From NCBI GenBank assembly GCA_016937775.1, contig JAFGVX010000027.1:1-64000 (forward strand): a stretch of 64,000 bases of DNA. Reading direction: 5' to 3'. Every line of letters starts with the position of its first letter. The stretch's first letter is position 1. The translations under genes and the position numbers were made by a program. Source of the DNA: Campylobacterales bacterium (GTDB lineage Bacteria > Campylobacterota > Campylobacteria > Campylobacterales > Sulfurovaceae). Below are positions 54,052 through 63,190 of this stretch, piece after piece. Under the pieces are notes generated by a model. It was not told where the DNA came from. It saw nothing but the letters and a program-made list of their open reading frames with translations, and ran no database searches.

Positions 54052-55380
54052 ATGAATATCGGAGAGAAAGTTTTAAATGAACTCAAAAGAGAGATTCCGG
54101 AAAATGAATATGAAAAATATATAAAAAAATTAAATTATGATACAAAAAGATCGAGAAGTAATCTCGCTCATTTTTATGCACCAAATCTCATCATAGCAAA
54201 ATGGGTCAATACAAAATACAAAAAAACACTAGAACACCTTTTCGAACTTCAAGGCGGTGTAAAACCCGAAGTACATATATCTATCTCTGAGTGTAATGAT
54301 ACTTCGCTCAAACCTGAAGTACCTAACGTAAAAACAGGAGATAAAAATCAACAAAAAAGCAGTTATCTCAACCCCTCTTTGATCTTTGACAGTTTCATTG
54401 TCGGCAGCTCAAATCAATTTGCTTATACGGCAGCTAAAAGTGTTGCCGATAAACCGGGACAGATATACAATCCGCTTTTTTTGTATGGTGGAGTAGGGCT
54501 TGGAAAAACACATCTACTTCAAGCTATTGGGAACCATCAAGTCGCTTTAGGAAAAAAGGTAATCTATACGACACTTGAAATGTTTATGAACTCTTTTATT
54601 TCTCATATCCAATCAAAAACTATGGATAGGTTTAGAGAAAAATTTCGTGAATGTGATCTTCTACTTATCGATGATATTCAATTTTTAAGTCGAAAAAATG
54701 AGACGCAAGAAGAGTTCTTCCATACTTTTAATGAGCTCTACAATGCAAAGAAACAAATTGTTATCACATCCGATCGCCCTCCAAATAAGATAGCAGGACT
54801 TGTTGATAGACTTAAAAGTAGATTTGAATGGGGACTCATGGCAGATATCCAACCTCCCGGACTTGAAACGAAAATAGAAATTATCAAGAAAAAATGCGAA
54901 CTAGACGGCATACGACTCAATAGTGATATCATTAATTATATTGCAACTAATATGGGAGATAATATTCGAGAGATAGAAGGAACAATTATAAAACTCAATG
55001 CACTCAGCTCTATGCTTAATCAAAAAATTACCCTTGATTTTGCTCAAAATGCCATTAAAGATCAAATACGAGAAAAAAGAGAAAATATCACCATTGATCA
55101 CATCGTAGAAGTTGTTTCAAAAGAGCTCAATATAAAACCTTCAGATATCAAATCCAAAAAGAGAACACAAGCAATTGCAAATGCAAGACGCATCGTGATT
55201 TATCTTGCAAGAAACCTTACGCCAAATTCCATGCCTCAAATTGCCGTATATTTCGGCATGAAAGACCATACAGCTATCAGCCATGCTATGAGAAAAATAA
55301 ATGAGATTATTGATAACAACGAAAATTTTAAAGTTACACTTGAAGAGTTATCAAATAAAATAAACACCAAAGAAAAATGA
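54052..55380 (+). CDS. dnaA: Chromosomal replication initiator DnaA
   Basis: Binds DnaA boxes and opens oriC. The 442-residue protein has domain I (KYIKKLNYDTKRS region), a short linker, AAA+ domain III with Walker A YGGVGLGKTHLLQA (about 142-155) and Walker B LLLIDDIQFLSRK, and domain IV HTH with MPQIAVYFGMKDHTAISHAM (about 400-419), the DnaA-box-reading signature. Start ATG follows ACGGAG. Flanked by candidate boxes on both sides. Confidence 0.97.
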   Translation: MNIGEKVLNELKREIPENEYEKYIKKLNYDTKRSRSNLAHFYAPNLIIAKWVNTKYKKTLEHLFELQGGVKPEVHISISECNDTSLKPEVPNVKTGDKNQQKSSYLNPSLIFDSFIVGSSNQFAYTAAKSVADKPGQIYNPLFLYGGVGLGKTHLLQAIGNHQVALGKKVIYTTLEMFMNSFISHIQSKTMDRFREKFRECDLLLIDDIQFLSRKNETQEEFFHTFNELYNAKKQIVITSDRPPNKIAGLVDRLKSRFEWGLMADIQPPGLETKIEIIKKKCELDGIRLNSDIINYIATNMGDNIREIEGTIIKLNALSSMLNQKITLDFAQNAIKDQIREKRENITIDHIVEVVSKELNIKPSDIKSKKRTQAIANARRIVIYLARNLTPNSMPQIAVYFGMKDHTAISHAMRKINEIIDNNENFKVTLEELSNKINTKEK

Positions 55381-55392
55381 AACAAAAAAAGA

Positions 55393-55398
55393 TATAAT
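55393..55398 (+). promoter_or_regulatory. -10 box of dnaN
   Basis: TATAAT just after the dnaA stop codon, predicted start near 55405, a leader of about 136 nt before dnaN. Confidence 0.45.
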
Positions 55399-55414
55399 TT
55401 TAAAAGTGAGTATA

Positions 55415-55484
55415 TGTGAATAGATATTTTTTAAATGTTGTACTAAAAATTCCCTTGAGAAAGGAGTTAAAAACTCTTTTCACA
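55415..55484. other. Replication origin, downstream part (dnaA-dnaN spacer)
   Basis: Within the 160-nt spacer: CTATTCACA on the - strand (55415-55423) and CTTTTCACA on the + strand (55476-55484), both DnaA-box-like, in AT-rich DNA with an inverted repeat GAGTT-AAA-AACTC (55464-55476). In Helicobacter the downstream oriC half is likewise in this spacer and includes the unwinding site. Confidence 0.6.
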
Positions 55485-55540
55485 TATTCATCAAATACTA
55501 CTAATATTACTACTCTTAATTTATATATAAAGGAGAGAAG

Positions 55541-56608
55541 ATGAAGTTGAAAGTCCAAAAGCAAAGTATAGAATCTATACTAGTGAACTTGCAACCTTTC
55601 TTAGAAAAAAAAGATGCTAGTCAGATAACATCACACATACTGTTTGAGACACAAGGAGATATCTGTTCAATAAAAGCAACAGACCTTGAGATAGGATTAG
55701 AAATAAAGACTGATAACCTTTCAATTGAACAAAACGGTAGTTGTACTACTAATGGAAAAAAACTACTTGATATTGTAAGGATGCTTAAAGACGATGATAT
55801 TACTTTAGAGTTTTTAGATAATACACTTATTATTAAACAAAAACACTCTAAATTTAAACTTCCAACTTTTGATGTATCTTCTTATCCTAACTTTCCTACA
55901 ACTGATGATAAACCTCAAATTTCTTTGGATTCACTTGCACTTATACAAAGCTTCAAAAAAATCTCTCCGGCAATTGATACAAATAACCCAAAATTTGAAC
56001 TTAACGGCGCACTTTTAAATATTAAAAATAATTTTACAGATATCGTCGGTACCGATACAAGAAGATTAGCAATCGCAACAATAGAAAACAAAAGTGAAAA
56101 AGATCTTTCACTTATCATTCCTAAAAAAGCAATTATGGAAATACAAAAACTCTTCTTAGATAAAATAAATATCTATTATGATGAGGTAAATTTAATCATT
56201 CAAAATAACAACTTTTATTTTTATTCAAGACTCATAAATGGAAAATATCCTGATTATGATCGAATCATTCCAAAAACTACTAAACATACACTCATACTTC
56301 CAAAAAAAGACATGATTGATACAATTAGAATGATAACAACAATTTCTCAAGATATAAAAATGACAATACTTCCCGATGTGGTACTTTTTAATTCACTCAG
56401 TAGCGAAAATGTTGAAGCAAAAACAGAGATAGAGATAGATACAAATTTTAATGAAAAATTTGAGATAAATTTTAATAGTAGATATCTTCTTGATTTTATT
56501 ACACAAGTTGAAAAAAACGAATTTGAACTGCAATTTAATGAGGCAAATTTACCTTTTATTGCAAAAGATGATAATTTTATAACTATTATCATGCCGATTG
56601 TAATGTAA
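55541..56608 (+). CDS. dnaN: DNA polymerase III beta sliding clamp
   Basis: Ring-shaped processivity clamp. The 355-residue protein has three clamp repeats; recognisable parts are SHILFETQGDICSIKATDLEIGL (split: LFETQGDICSIKATDLE), NFTDIVGTDTRRLA, RLINGKYPDYDRIIP and the terminal FITIIMPIVM, in which the last residues form the peptide-binding pocket. AAGGAGAG precedes the ATG. Standard dnaA-dnaN order; pyrG follows 3 nt later. Confidence 0.96.
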   Translation: MKLKVQKQSIESILVNLQPFLEKKDASQITSHILFETQGDICSIKATDLEIGLEIKTDNLSIEQNGSCTTNGKKLLDIVRMLKDDDITLEFLDNTLIIKQKHSKFKLPTFDVSSYPNFPTTDDKPQISLDSLALIQSFKKISPAIDTNNPKFELNGALLNIKNNFTDIVGTDTRRLAIATIENKSEKDLSLIIPKKAIMEIQKLFLDKINIYYDEVNLIIQNNNFYFYSRLINGKYPDYDRIIPKTTKHTLILPKKDMIDTIRMITTISQDIKMTILPDVVLFNSLSSENVEAKTEIEIDTNFNEKFEINFNSRYLLDFITQVEKNEFELQFNEANLPFIAKDDNFITIIMPIVM

Positions 56609-56611
56609 GGT

Positions 56612-58246
56612 ATGAGTGTGTCATCAGAAAAAACAAAGTTTATATTTATTACCGGTGGAGTTTTAAGTTCTTTAGGTAAAGGAATTAGTGCAGCGAGTAT
56701 CGCAACTCTTTTAAAACATTCAGGTTTTGAGATTGGGATATTAAAACTTGATCCCTATATTAATGTTGATCCCGGTACTATGAGCCCACTTGAACATGGA
56801 GAGGTTTTTGTCACGAAAGACGGTGCTGAAACCGATTTGGATCTTGGACATTATGAACGATTTATAGATACCTCTTTGACAAAAAATAACAATTTTACTA
56901 CTGGACAAGTTTATAAAAGAGTCATTGAAAATGAGAGAAAAGGGAAATATCTTGGTAAAACGATCCAAGTCGTTCCCCACATTGTTAATGAGATTAAAGA
57001 GCGTATATTTTTAGCAGGCAAAAACAAAGATATACTCATTGTAGAACTTGGTGGAACAACCGGAGATATAGAAGGACTTCCTTTTTTAGAGACGATTCGA
57101 CAGATTAAGCATGAACTTGGCTCTGAGAGAGTCATGAATATTCATGTCACACTATTACCATTTATAAAAGTTGCCGGGGAATTGAAAACAAAGCCGACAC
57201 AACACTCCGTTCAAGAGCTTAGAAGAATTGGTATCTCGCCACATATGCTTATTCTTAGAGCTGAACAGCCGGTTCCAAAAGAGCTTAAAAGAAAAATTGC
57301 ATATAGTTGTGATGTCGATCAAGAGAGTGTTATTGACGCAATTGATGAAAAAACTATCTATAAAGTACCGTTGAATTTACTTTCTCAAAATATACTAAAA
57401 CAGATAGCAAAACAACTTAATTTAGGTAATATAAAACCAAATATGGATCAGTGGACAAATCTTGTAAGTAAGATTATTATGCCTTCACATGAAGTTAAGA
57501 TTGCTTTTGTTGGAAAGTATCTTGATCTTAAAGAGTCTTATAAATCACTCACTGAAGCACTCGTGCATGCAGGAGCCAATTTAGACAGTAGGGTTAATAT
57601 TAAATGGATTGATAGTGAAAAACTTGAACATGAGAGTGATTATGTAAAACATTTTAAAGACTGTGATGGTATTTTAGTTGCAGGAGGCTTTGGGCAAAGA
57701 GGTGTAGAGGGTAAAATAAGCGCCATTAAGTATGCAAGAGAAAATAAAATTCCTTTTTTAGGTATATGTCTTGGAATGCAGCTTGCTATCATTGAATTTG
57801 CAAGAAATGTTTTGGGGTTACAAGGAGTAAATTCTACAGAATTTGATGAGAATTGTGAAAATCCTATTATTTATCTTATTGATGAATTTATCGATTCAAG
57901 CGGTAATAAACAGATACGCACCACAAAATCTCCTTTGGGCGGCACTTTGAGACTTGGTGAATATAGATGTGAGACGAAAAAAGGCTCAAATTTGCAAAAA
58001 GCATACAATGAAGATGTTATTTATGAACGTCATCGTCATAGATATGAAGCCAATGCAAAGTACAGAGAAGCACTTGAAAAGAATGGGATGATCGTCACAG
58101 GGGAATCAAATGGACTTATAGAAGCTGTAGAAGTTGCCGATCATCCATGGTTTTTAGGCGTGCAATTTCACCCGGAATTTACCTCTCGCCTTCAAAATCC
58201 AAATCTTGCTATTCTTGCATTCATCAAAGCAAGCATGAAACTCTAA
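56612..58246 (+). CDS. pyrG: CTP synthase
   Basis: Converts UTP to CTP with glutamine or ammonia. The 544-residue protein has the N-terminal synthase domain ([20 protein letters not shown], about 11-30; [13 protein letters not shown]) and a class I glutamine amidotransferase domain with the nucleophilic Cys in [11 protein letters not shown] and His/Glu in FHPEF. Only 3 nt after dnaN, so cotranscribed with the clamp. In many relatives gyrB follows dnaN instead. Confidence 0.96.
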   Translation: MSVSSEKTKFIFITGGVLSSLGKGISAASIATLLKHSGFEIGILKLDPYINVDPGTMSPLEHGEVFVTKDGAETDLDLGHYERFIDTSLTKNNNFTTGQVYKRVIENERKGKYLGKTIQVVPHIVNEIKERIFLAGKNKDILIVELGGTTGDIEGLPFLETIRQIKHELGSERVMNIHVTLLPFIKVAGELKTKPTQHSVQELRRIGISPHMLILRAEQPVPKELKRKIAYSCDVDQESVIDAIDEKTIYKVPLNLLSQNILKQIAKQLNLGNIKPNMDQWTNLVSKIIMPSHEVKIAFVGKYLDLKESYKSLTEALVHAGANLDSRVNIKWIDSEKLEHESDYVKHFKDCDGILVAGGFGQRGVEGKISAIKYARENKIPFLGICLGMQLAIIEFARNVLGLQGVNSTEFDENCENPIIYLIDEFIDSSGNKQIRTTKSPLGGTLRLGEYRCETKKGSNLQKAYNEDVIYERHRHRYEANAKYREALEKNGMIVTGESNGLIEAVEVADHPWFLGVQFHPEFTSRLQNPNLAILAFIKASMKL

Positions 58247-58252
58247 ATCTTT

Positions 58253-59842
58253 ATGTCTGAAAAGATATTACAAGAGATAGAGCAAAGGCTTAAATCAAGA
58301 TTTGAAAATAGCGGAGGGATGCTCGACCTTTGCGATCTTCCGTTTCCCGAGACACTCAAAGACATTACAAAAAGTGCTTCACGCATCAAAGAAGCAATCA
58401 AAAAAAACGAAAAAATTATCATAATAGGTGATTATGATGTAGACGGTGTTGTTGCAACAACTCTTTTACTTGATCTTTTTGATGTAATCGAGTATCAAGT
58501 TGATTGGTTTATCCCAAATCGATTTAAACACGGATATGGAATATCTACAAAGATATTATCATATATTGAAGCACACGATCTTATAATTACCGTGGATAAC
58601 GGAATCAATGCAAATGATGTTGCGCTTTGGTGCAAACAAAGAGATAAAACATTGATAATTACCGATCATCATACCCCCAAAGAGATACTTCCTGAAGCTT
58701 TTTGTATCGTTAATCCAAAGCAAGAGAGTTGCAATTTTGTCTATCAAAATATATGTGGCGCTATGGTGGCTTGGTATCTGATGGCAGAGATAAAAAAACA
58801 GATGCATCTCAATTTAGATCTTAAAGCATATCTTCTTTTGGTTGCGATAGCAAGTGTTGCGGATATGATGCCACTTATTCATATTAATAGAGCAGTTGTA
58901 AAAGCAGGGCTTAAAGAGCTTCAAAAAAGCGAACGTGCGTTTGTGCAGTCATTTAAAGAGCAACTGCAAAAAGAGCATTTCACGTCTGAAGATATATCAT
59001 TTTTGATAGCACCACTTCTTAATAGCGCAGGAAGAATGGATGATGCCTCATTGAGTGTTCAATTTTTAAGAAGTAAAAATATATATGATGCAAGAGCGTT
59101 GCATCAAACACTCAATGAAAAAAATCTTGAGAGAAAAAATAAAGAAAGTGTTATTTTTTCTGAAGCATTGAAGTTTATCATTAATTCTGACGATAAAATA
59201 ATTGTAGCCTATAAGTCTGATTGGCACGAGGGGATATTGGGCATCGTTGCAGCTAGACTTGTGAAACATTTTGAAAAACCTGCAATCGTATTGTGTAAAG
59301 ATAAAGAAGGACTGCTCAAAGGAAGTGGAAGGTCATCAAAAGCGTGCGATCTTTTTCAAAGTATGCAGCGTTGCGAAGAATTGGTAGAAAAATTTGGAGG
59401 ACATACTTTGGCTATCGGTGTAAGTTTGCAAGAGCGATATCTAGAAGATTTTATACAAAGATTAAATGAAGGATACAAGATAAATGGAGAGTATTTGCCG
59501 GAGAATGATTATCTGTGTGGCTTAGATTTTGAACATATAAATCTTACACTTTTTGATATATTTAAAAAATATGAACCTTATGGTGAAGCAAATCCTTATC
59601 CTCTTTTTTTAGCAGAAAAAATTGAGGTAATAAATGCATTACCGATTGGCAAAAATCAAGAGCATATGAAGTATATATTACGGCAAGGAAAGAGCAATTT
59701 TGAAGCGATCGAATTTCGAGCAAAAGAGCCCTTGGTATCAGGTCAAATGATAGATATTATCTATAAAATTAATAGGAATAGCTTCCGAGGAGAAGTAACA
59801 TTACAGATAATTATAGAAAATATTATTTTAATATATAAATAA
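58253..59842 (+). CDS. recJ: Single-stranded-DNA exonuclease RecJ
   Basis: 5'-3' exonuclease of recombination and mismatch repair. The 529-residue protein has the DHH phosphoesterase motifs: IIIGDYDVDGVVATTLL (about 60-76), ITVDNGI, IITDHHTP (DHH), NPKQ and the DHHA1 C-terminal GRSSKACDLFQ/FGGHTLAIG. It ends with an OB-fold-like region. 6 nt after pyrG, last gene of the dnaA-side run. Good fit to RecJ length for Campylobacterota. Confidence 0.94.
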   Translation: MSEKILQEIEQRLKSRFENSGGMLDLCDLPFPETLKDITKSASRIKEAIKKNEKIIIIGDYDVDGVVATTLLLDLFDVIEYQVDWFIPNRFKHGYGISTKILSYIEAHDLIITVDNGINANDVALWCKQRDKTLIITDHHTPKEILPEAFCIVNPKQESCNFVYQNICGAMVAWYLMAEIKKQMHLNLDLKAYLLLVAIASVADMMPLIHINRAVVKAGLKELQKSERAFVQSFKEQLQKEHFTSEDISFLIAPLLNSAGRMDDASLSVQFLRSKNIYDARALHQTLNEKNLERKNKESVIFSEALKFIINSDDKIIVAYKSDWHEGILGIVAARLVKHFEKPAIVLCKDKEGLLKGSGRSSKACDLFQSMQRCEELVEKFGGHTLAIGVSLQERYLEDFIQRLNEGYKINGEYLPENDYLCGLDFEHINLTLFDIFKKYEPYGEANPYPLFLAEKIEVINALPIGKNQEHMKYILRQGKSNFEAIEFRAKEPLVSGQMIDIIYKINRNSFRGEVTLQIIIENIILIYK

Positions 59843-59896
59843 CTAAAAAAATATTATTATTTATAATAATTAAATATATTTAAGAAATAAAAAAGA

Positions 59897-59902
59897 TATA
59901 AT
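59897..59902 (+). promoter_or_regulatory. -10 box of the sulfide-oxidation genes
   Basis: TATAAT, predicted start near 59909, 36 nt before the TTG start codon. Confidence 0.5.
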
Positions 59903-59944
59903 TTAACTTGAAAATATAGCATTATTGTAGTGAAGGAGAATGTT

Positions 59945-61405
59945 TTGGACAAAAAAATTCTAGAAGAGGGCATTGAACAAATCGATGCCATACTCAAAGA
60001 AGAGGGGATATCGAGAAGAGATGCTATGAAAATGTTTGGTCTCGGCGGGGCTGCCATGATGATGGGTAGTGGCGTTGTGACAGAGGCAAAAGCAAGCTCT
60101 TCCGCAAAAGGGAAAATACTTATAGTTGGGGGTGGCTTATCGGGTATCGCGGCAGCGTCTCTTTTGATGCGATCGCTTGATGAGCCGAATATTACTATCA
60201 TTGAGCCAAACGAGAAATCAGTATCCTATCAGCCGGGACAGACACTTGTTGGCGGCGGTGTATGGGAAGATAGTGATACTGAGTATATGACGGCGGATTT
60301 TATGCCTGATGGTGTAATGTGGATCAAAGAAAAAGCTGTAGAGTTTGACCCTGATAATAATGTGGTAAAAACAAGTGGAGGTCAAAGCATCTCTTATGAT
60401 TTTATGATTATCGCAGCAGGATTGAAACTTGATTTTGCTCAAATTGAAGGGTTAGGCATCACTGATTCTATAACATCAAGAGGTGATGACAGTGCCGTTA
60501 AAGATGTCATAGGAAAGAATGGAATTTGTTCTATTTATTTTGCAAACGGAGCGACTAATACATGGAAGTTGATGCAAGAGTTCATAGAAAAAGCAAAAAA
60601 TGGACAAAAAGTACAAGGTGTCTTTACACATCCTAGTACACCTATTAAGTGTGGTGGGGCTCCAAAGAAGATTATGTATCTAACGGATGCAAGACTCAGA
60701 GAAGCAGATGCAAGAGATAATGCCGAACTTACATTCTATCCAAATGGTGGAAAGATGTTTGGTGTGCCAGAGTATCATGAAGCGATTGTTAAACAGTTCG
60801 AAGCGCGTGATATGAAATGGAACTATAACCATAATCTTATAGGTGTTGATCCGCAAGCAAAGATAGCAACATTTTATAAACATTGGCTTGAAAAAGGCGA
60901 GTATGATGATATACTCGAAGAGTACTCAATGGTTGCAAGAGGTGAAAAGGTTGAGGTTCCTTATGATTTCTTGCATATCACACCTCCTATGAAAGCAGCG
61001 GAGGAGATAGCAAATTCTCCCATAGGTTCAGATCAGGGATGGGTGCCGGTAGTCAAAGAAACCATGCAGCATGTCAAATACCCTAATGTTTTTGCATTAG
61101 GCGATATTGCGGCAGTTCCGATGGGTAAAACAGGCGGAAGTGCAAGAAAACAGTATAAAGTTGTTGTTGAAAATCTTATTTCAGTCATGGAAGGCAAAGA
61201 GCTTACGGCTGAGTATGGTGGCTATACGGTTTGTCCGCTTATCACAAGTTTGAGTACGGTTATGTTGGCTGAGTTTGATTGGAGTGGAAAACCGACCCCT
61301 TCATTCCCGCTTGATCCAACTCAAGAGCGATGGATTTGGTGGTTATTAAAAGTGTATGCATTAAAGCCGATGACACAATATGGTATGCTTCCAGGTAGAG
61401 CATAA
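59945..61405 (+). CDS. Tat-exported sulfide dehydrogenase/SQR-like flavoprotein
   Basis: FAD oxidoreductase of the sulfide:quinone reductase/flavocytochrome c FccB family, 486 aa. FAD motif ILIVGGGLSGIAAASLL (58-74); redox-active Cys expected from the family at 236 (TPIKCGGAPKK) and 430 (GGYTVCPLITS), with a third at 195. The twin-arginine motif SRRDAMKMFGLGG (RR at 24-25) lies after a 23-residue acidic amphipathic N-terminus, unusually far in. I use TTG 59945, 6 nt after AAGGAG; the GTG at 59930 overlaps that site. A monohaem cytochrome follows 14 nt later, so electrons likely pass to it or to quinone. Confidence 0.88.
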   Translation: MDKKILEEGIEQIDAILKEEGISRRDAMKMFGLGGAAMMMGSGVVTEAKASSSAKGKILIVGGGLSGIAAASLLMRSLDEPNITIIEPNEKSVSYQPGQTLVGGGVWEDSDTEYMTADFMPDGVMWIKEKAVEFDPDNNVVKTSGGQSISYDFMIIAAGLKLDFAQIEGLGITDSITSRGDDSAVKDVIGKNGICSIYFANGATNTWKLMQEFIEKAKNGQKVQGVFTHPSTPIKCGGAPKKIMYLTDARLREADARDNAELTFYPNGGKMFGVPEYHEAIVKQFEARDMKWNYNHNLIGVDPQAKIATFYKHWLEKGEYDDILEEYSMVARGEKVEVPYDFLHITPPMKAAEEIANSPIGSDQGWVPVVKETMQHVKYPNVFALGDIAAVPMGKTGGSARKQYKVVVENLISVMEGKELTAEYGGYTVCPLITSLSTVMLAEFDWSGKPTPSFPLDPTQERWIWWLLKVYALKPMTQYGMLPGRA

Positions 61406-61419
61406 TGAAAGGAGAGAAG

Positions 61420-61803
61420 ATGAATAAAGCAATAACAATATTTTTTGGAACAATCGTAGTAATCGCATTAAGTGGATGTGGTGATGATGATAGTTCAAAG
61501 CAAGAGGTAAAAAATTATAAATATACAACGGCAGAAGTGTATGAAAAAATGTGCGCAAAATGTCATGGCGAAAAAGGTGAGGGCGTTAAAAAAGAAAAAG
61601 GACCTGCACTGAATGACCAAGAGGTTTATGAACTTAAAATGGGAATTACCGATATAAAAATGGGTGGTATTGGCGGGCACTCAAGCGGTACCGAGCATGA
61701 GATAATGGAGCACAATATGCAAAAAATTATAGAAAAAGGTATGGATTATGATACCGACGCTATGGCACAATACATCTACGAAAACTTCAATATAAACAAA
61801 TAA
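61420..61803 (+). CDS. Monohaem cytochrome c lipoprotein
   Basis: 127 residues: lipoprotein signal ending LSGCG (Cys about 20), then a class I cytochrome c fold with one haem site CAKCHGEKGEG (about 44-54) and a C-terminal helix with the likely Met axial ligand in GMDYDTDAM. Membrane-anchored in the periplasm. It directly follows the flavoprotein (ATG 61420 after GGAGAG) and is the probable FccA-type electron acceptor for sulfide oxidation. A hairpin at 61814-61830 ends the transcript. Confidence 0.88.
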   Translation: MNKAITIFFGTIVVIALSGCGDDDSSKQEVKNYKYTTAEVYEKMCAKCHGEKGEGVKKEKGPALNDQEVYELKMGITDIKMGGIGGHSSGTEHEIMEHNMQKIIEKGMDYDTDAMAQYIYENFNINK

Positions 61804-61813
61804 ATATCTTCAC

Positions 61814-61830
61814 TCCTCCTCTTTGGAGGA
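61814..61830 (+). terminator. Terminator hairpin after the cytochrome gene
   Basis: TCCTCC-TCTTT-GGAGGA, 6-bp stem with 5-nt loop, followed after AATTAG by a T5 run; a modest rho-independent terminator candidate separating the flavocytochrome pair from the next gene. Confidence 0.5.
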
Positions 61831-61905
61831 ATTAGTTTTTCTAAACTTTTTTTTAAACTTTAATGATAGAATACACAACAAAGTATTTCATAATTTGGGG
61901 GAGTA

Positions 61906-63045
61906 ATGAACAAAAAAGAGGGAAAAGTATTTGTTTGGCCAATTTGTACCCGAATAATACATTGGACAATTGGACTCTCTTTTTTTGCATCTTTTTTCAC
62001 TTCATTTTATAAAGAGTATATTCATTATCATGTAGCCTTTGGGTGGATATTCGGTGTTATGCTCTGCTACCGCATCATATGGGGATTCATCGGACCAAGG
62101 TATGCGACCTTTAATACATTTCGATTTAATCTGCGTGAACTTAAATGGTATTTTCAAGAAAAGATTATTGATAGATATAGAAAAATTCCTCCCGGACACA
62201 ATCCCGCTTCAAGCTGGTATACAGTCATTGTTCTCTCTTTTGGTATATTGATTGTTGCTAGCGGTATCCTACTTTACGGAATACAAGACGGTGCAGGGGT
62301 ACTCGGTTATCTTAATAAAGAGCATTATGCTTCTATGGATATGTGGCACAATTTACATCTTTATCTTTCTTATATACTTGTTGTTTGGGCATTTATTCAC
62401 ATAACCGGAGTTTCTGTCGAGCAGTTTTATCATAAAACGAGTATGGTATTTGCGATGATTACCGGCTATAAAAAGAGCGAAGGTGAAGACACAGACATTA
62501 CAAGATGTAGCAATATTGCAAGTTATGTCTTCATCATAATCTCTTTTTCTCTTTTTATATATATTATAAGTACTTACGATAATATAGTCACAAAAAGTAT
62601 TTTCACGGCAATCAATTATGAGAGTGAAAACGGTGTTTTTTATGTTGACTGTGGTGATTGCCATAAAATCTATCCTCCTTTTTTACTTCCTAAAAGATCA
62701 TGGCATAGAATTATGAATACACTTGATAACCATTTCGGCGAAGAGATTACGGATGCAAATATCTCTAAAAAAGCAAGAGCATCCATATTGAAATATCTTG
62801 AAGAAAATGCCGCAGAAAACTCAACGCGAAAAGTCTCTTTTCGGGTACTTCAATCACTTTCACCGAAGCAAGCTCCAAAGTCCATCACTAAGGTAGAATA
62901 TTGGAGAAATGCACATAAAGATATAGATAGAGCTCTCTATAAAAATCCAAAAGTTAAAAATCAATCAAATTGTTTTGCTTGTCACATCGGACTAGAAAAC
63001 GGAATATTTTTAAATGAAAAAATAGTGTTACCTAAGGTAAAATAA
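61906..63045 (+). CDS. Cytochrome b561 fused to a dihaem cytochrome c (DHC) domain
   Basis: 379 residues. The N-terminal membrane domain (about 1-190) is bacterial cytochrome b561: four helices with His candidates at 19, 42, 148/151 and 165 and the VWPICTRIIHW start. A fifth helix (about 207-222) leads to a periplasmic DHC domain with two haem c sites, CGDCH (249-253) and CFACH (356-360), and the LLPKRSWHRIMNTLDNHFGE core typical of that family. In other bacteria b561 and DHC are separate genes. The fusion should move electrons between quinone and a periplasmic cytochrome. GGGGGAG precedes the ATG. Confidence 0.86.
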   Translation: MNKKEGKVFVWPICTRIIHWTIGLSFFASFFTSFYKEYIHYHVAFGWIFGVMLCYRIIWGFIGPRYATFNTFRFNLRELKWYFQEKIIDRYRKIPPGHNPASSWYTVIVLSFGILIVASGILLYGIQDGAGVLGYLNKEHYASMDMWHNLHLYLSYILVVWAFIHITGVSVEQFYHKTSMVFAMITGYKKSEGEDTDITRCSNIASYVFIIISFSLFIYIISTYDNIVTKSIFTAINYESENGVFYVDCGDCHKIYPPFLLPKRSWHRIMNTLDNHFGEEITDANISKKARASILKYLEENAAENSTRKVSFRVLQSLSPKQAPKSITKVEYWRNAHKDIDRALYKNPKVKNQSNCFACHIGLENGIFLNEKIVLPKVK

Positions 63046-63100
63046 GACAAAGCTATTTGACGTATTAATTTTTTTTATCTTCGTTGTAAGATTAATCGTG

Positions 63101-63106
63101 TATAAT
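63101..63106 (+). promoter_or_regulatory. -10 box of the molybdoenzyme gene
   Basis: TATAAT, predicted start point near 63113, about 78 nt before the ATG. Confidence 0.45.
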
Positions 63107-63190
63107 TTTTTGAAGCTTAAAATTGGCGATATAGATTTATTTAATTTTTTACAGTAAGCTTGTATTATCTATCTATATGGAGGAGACTAA

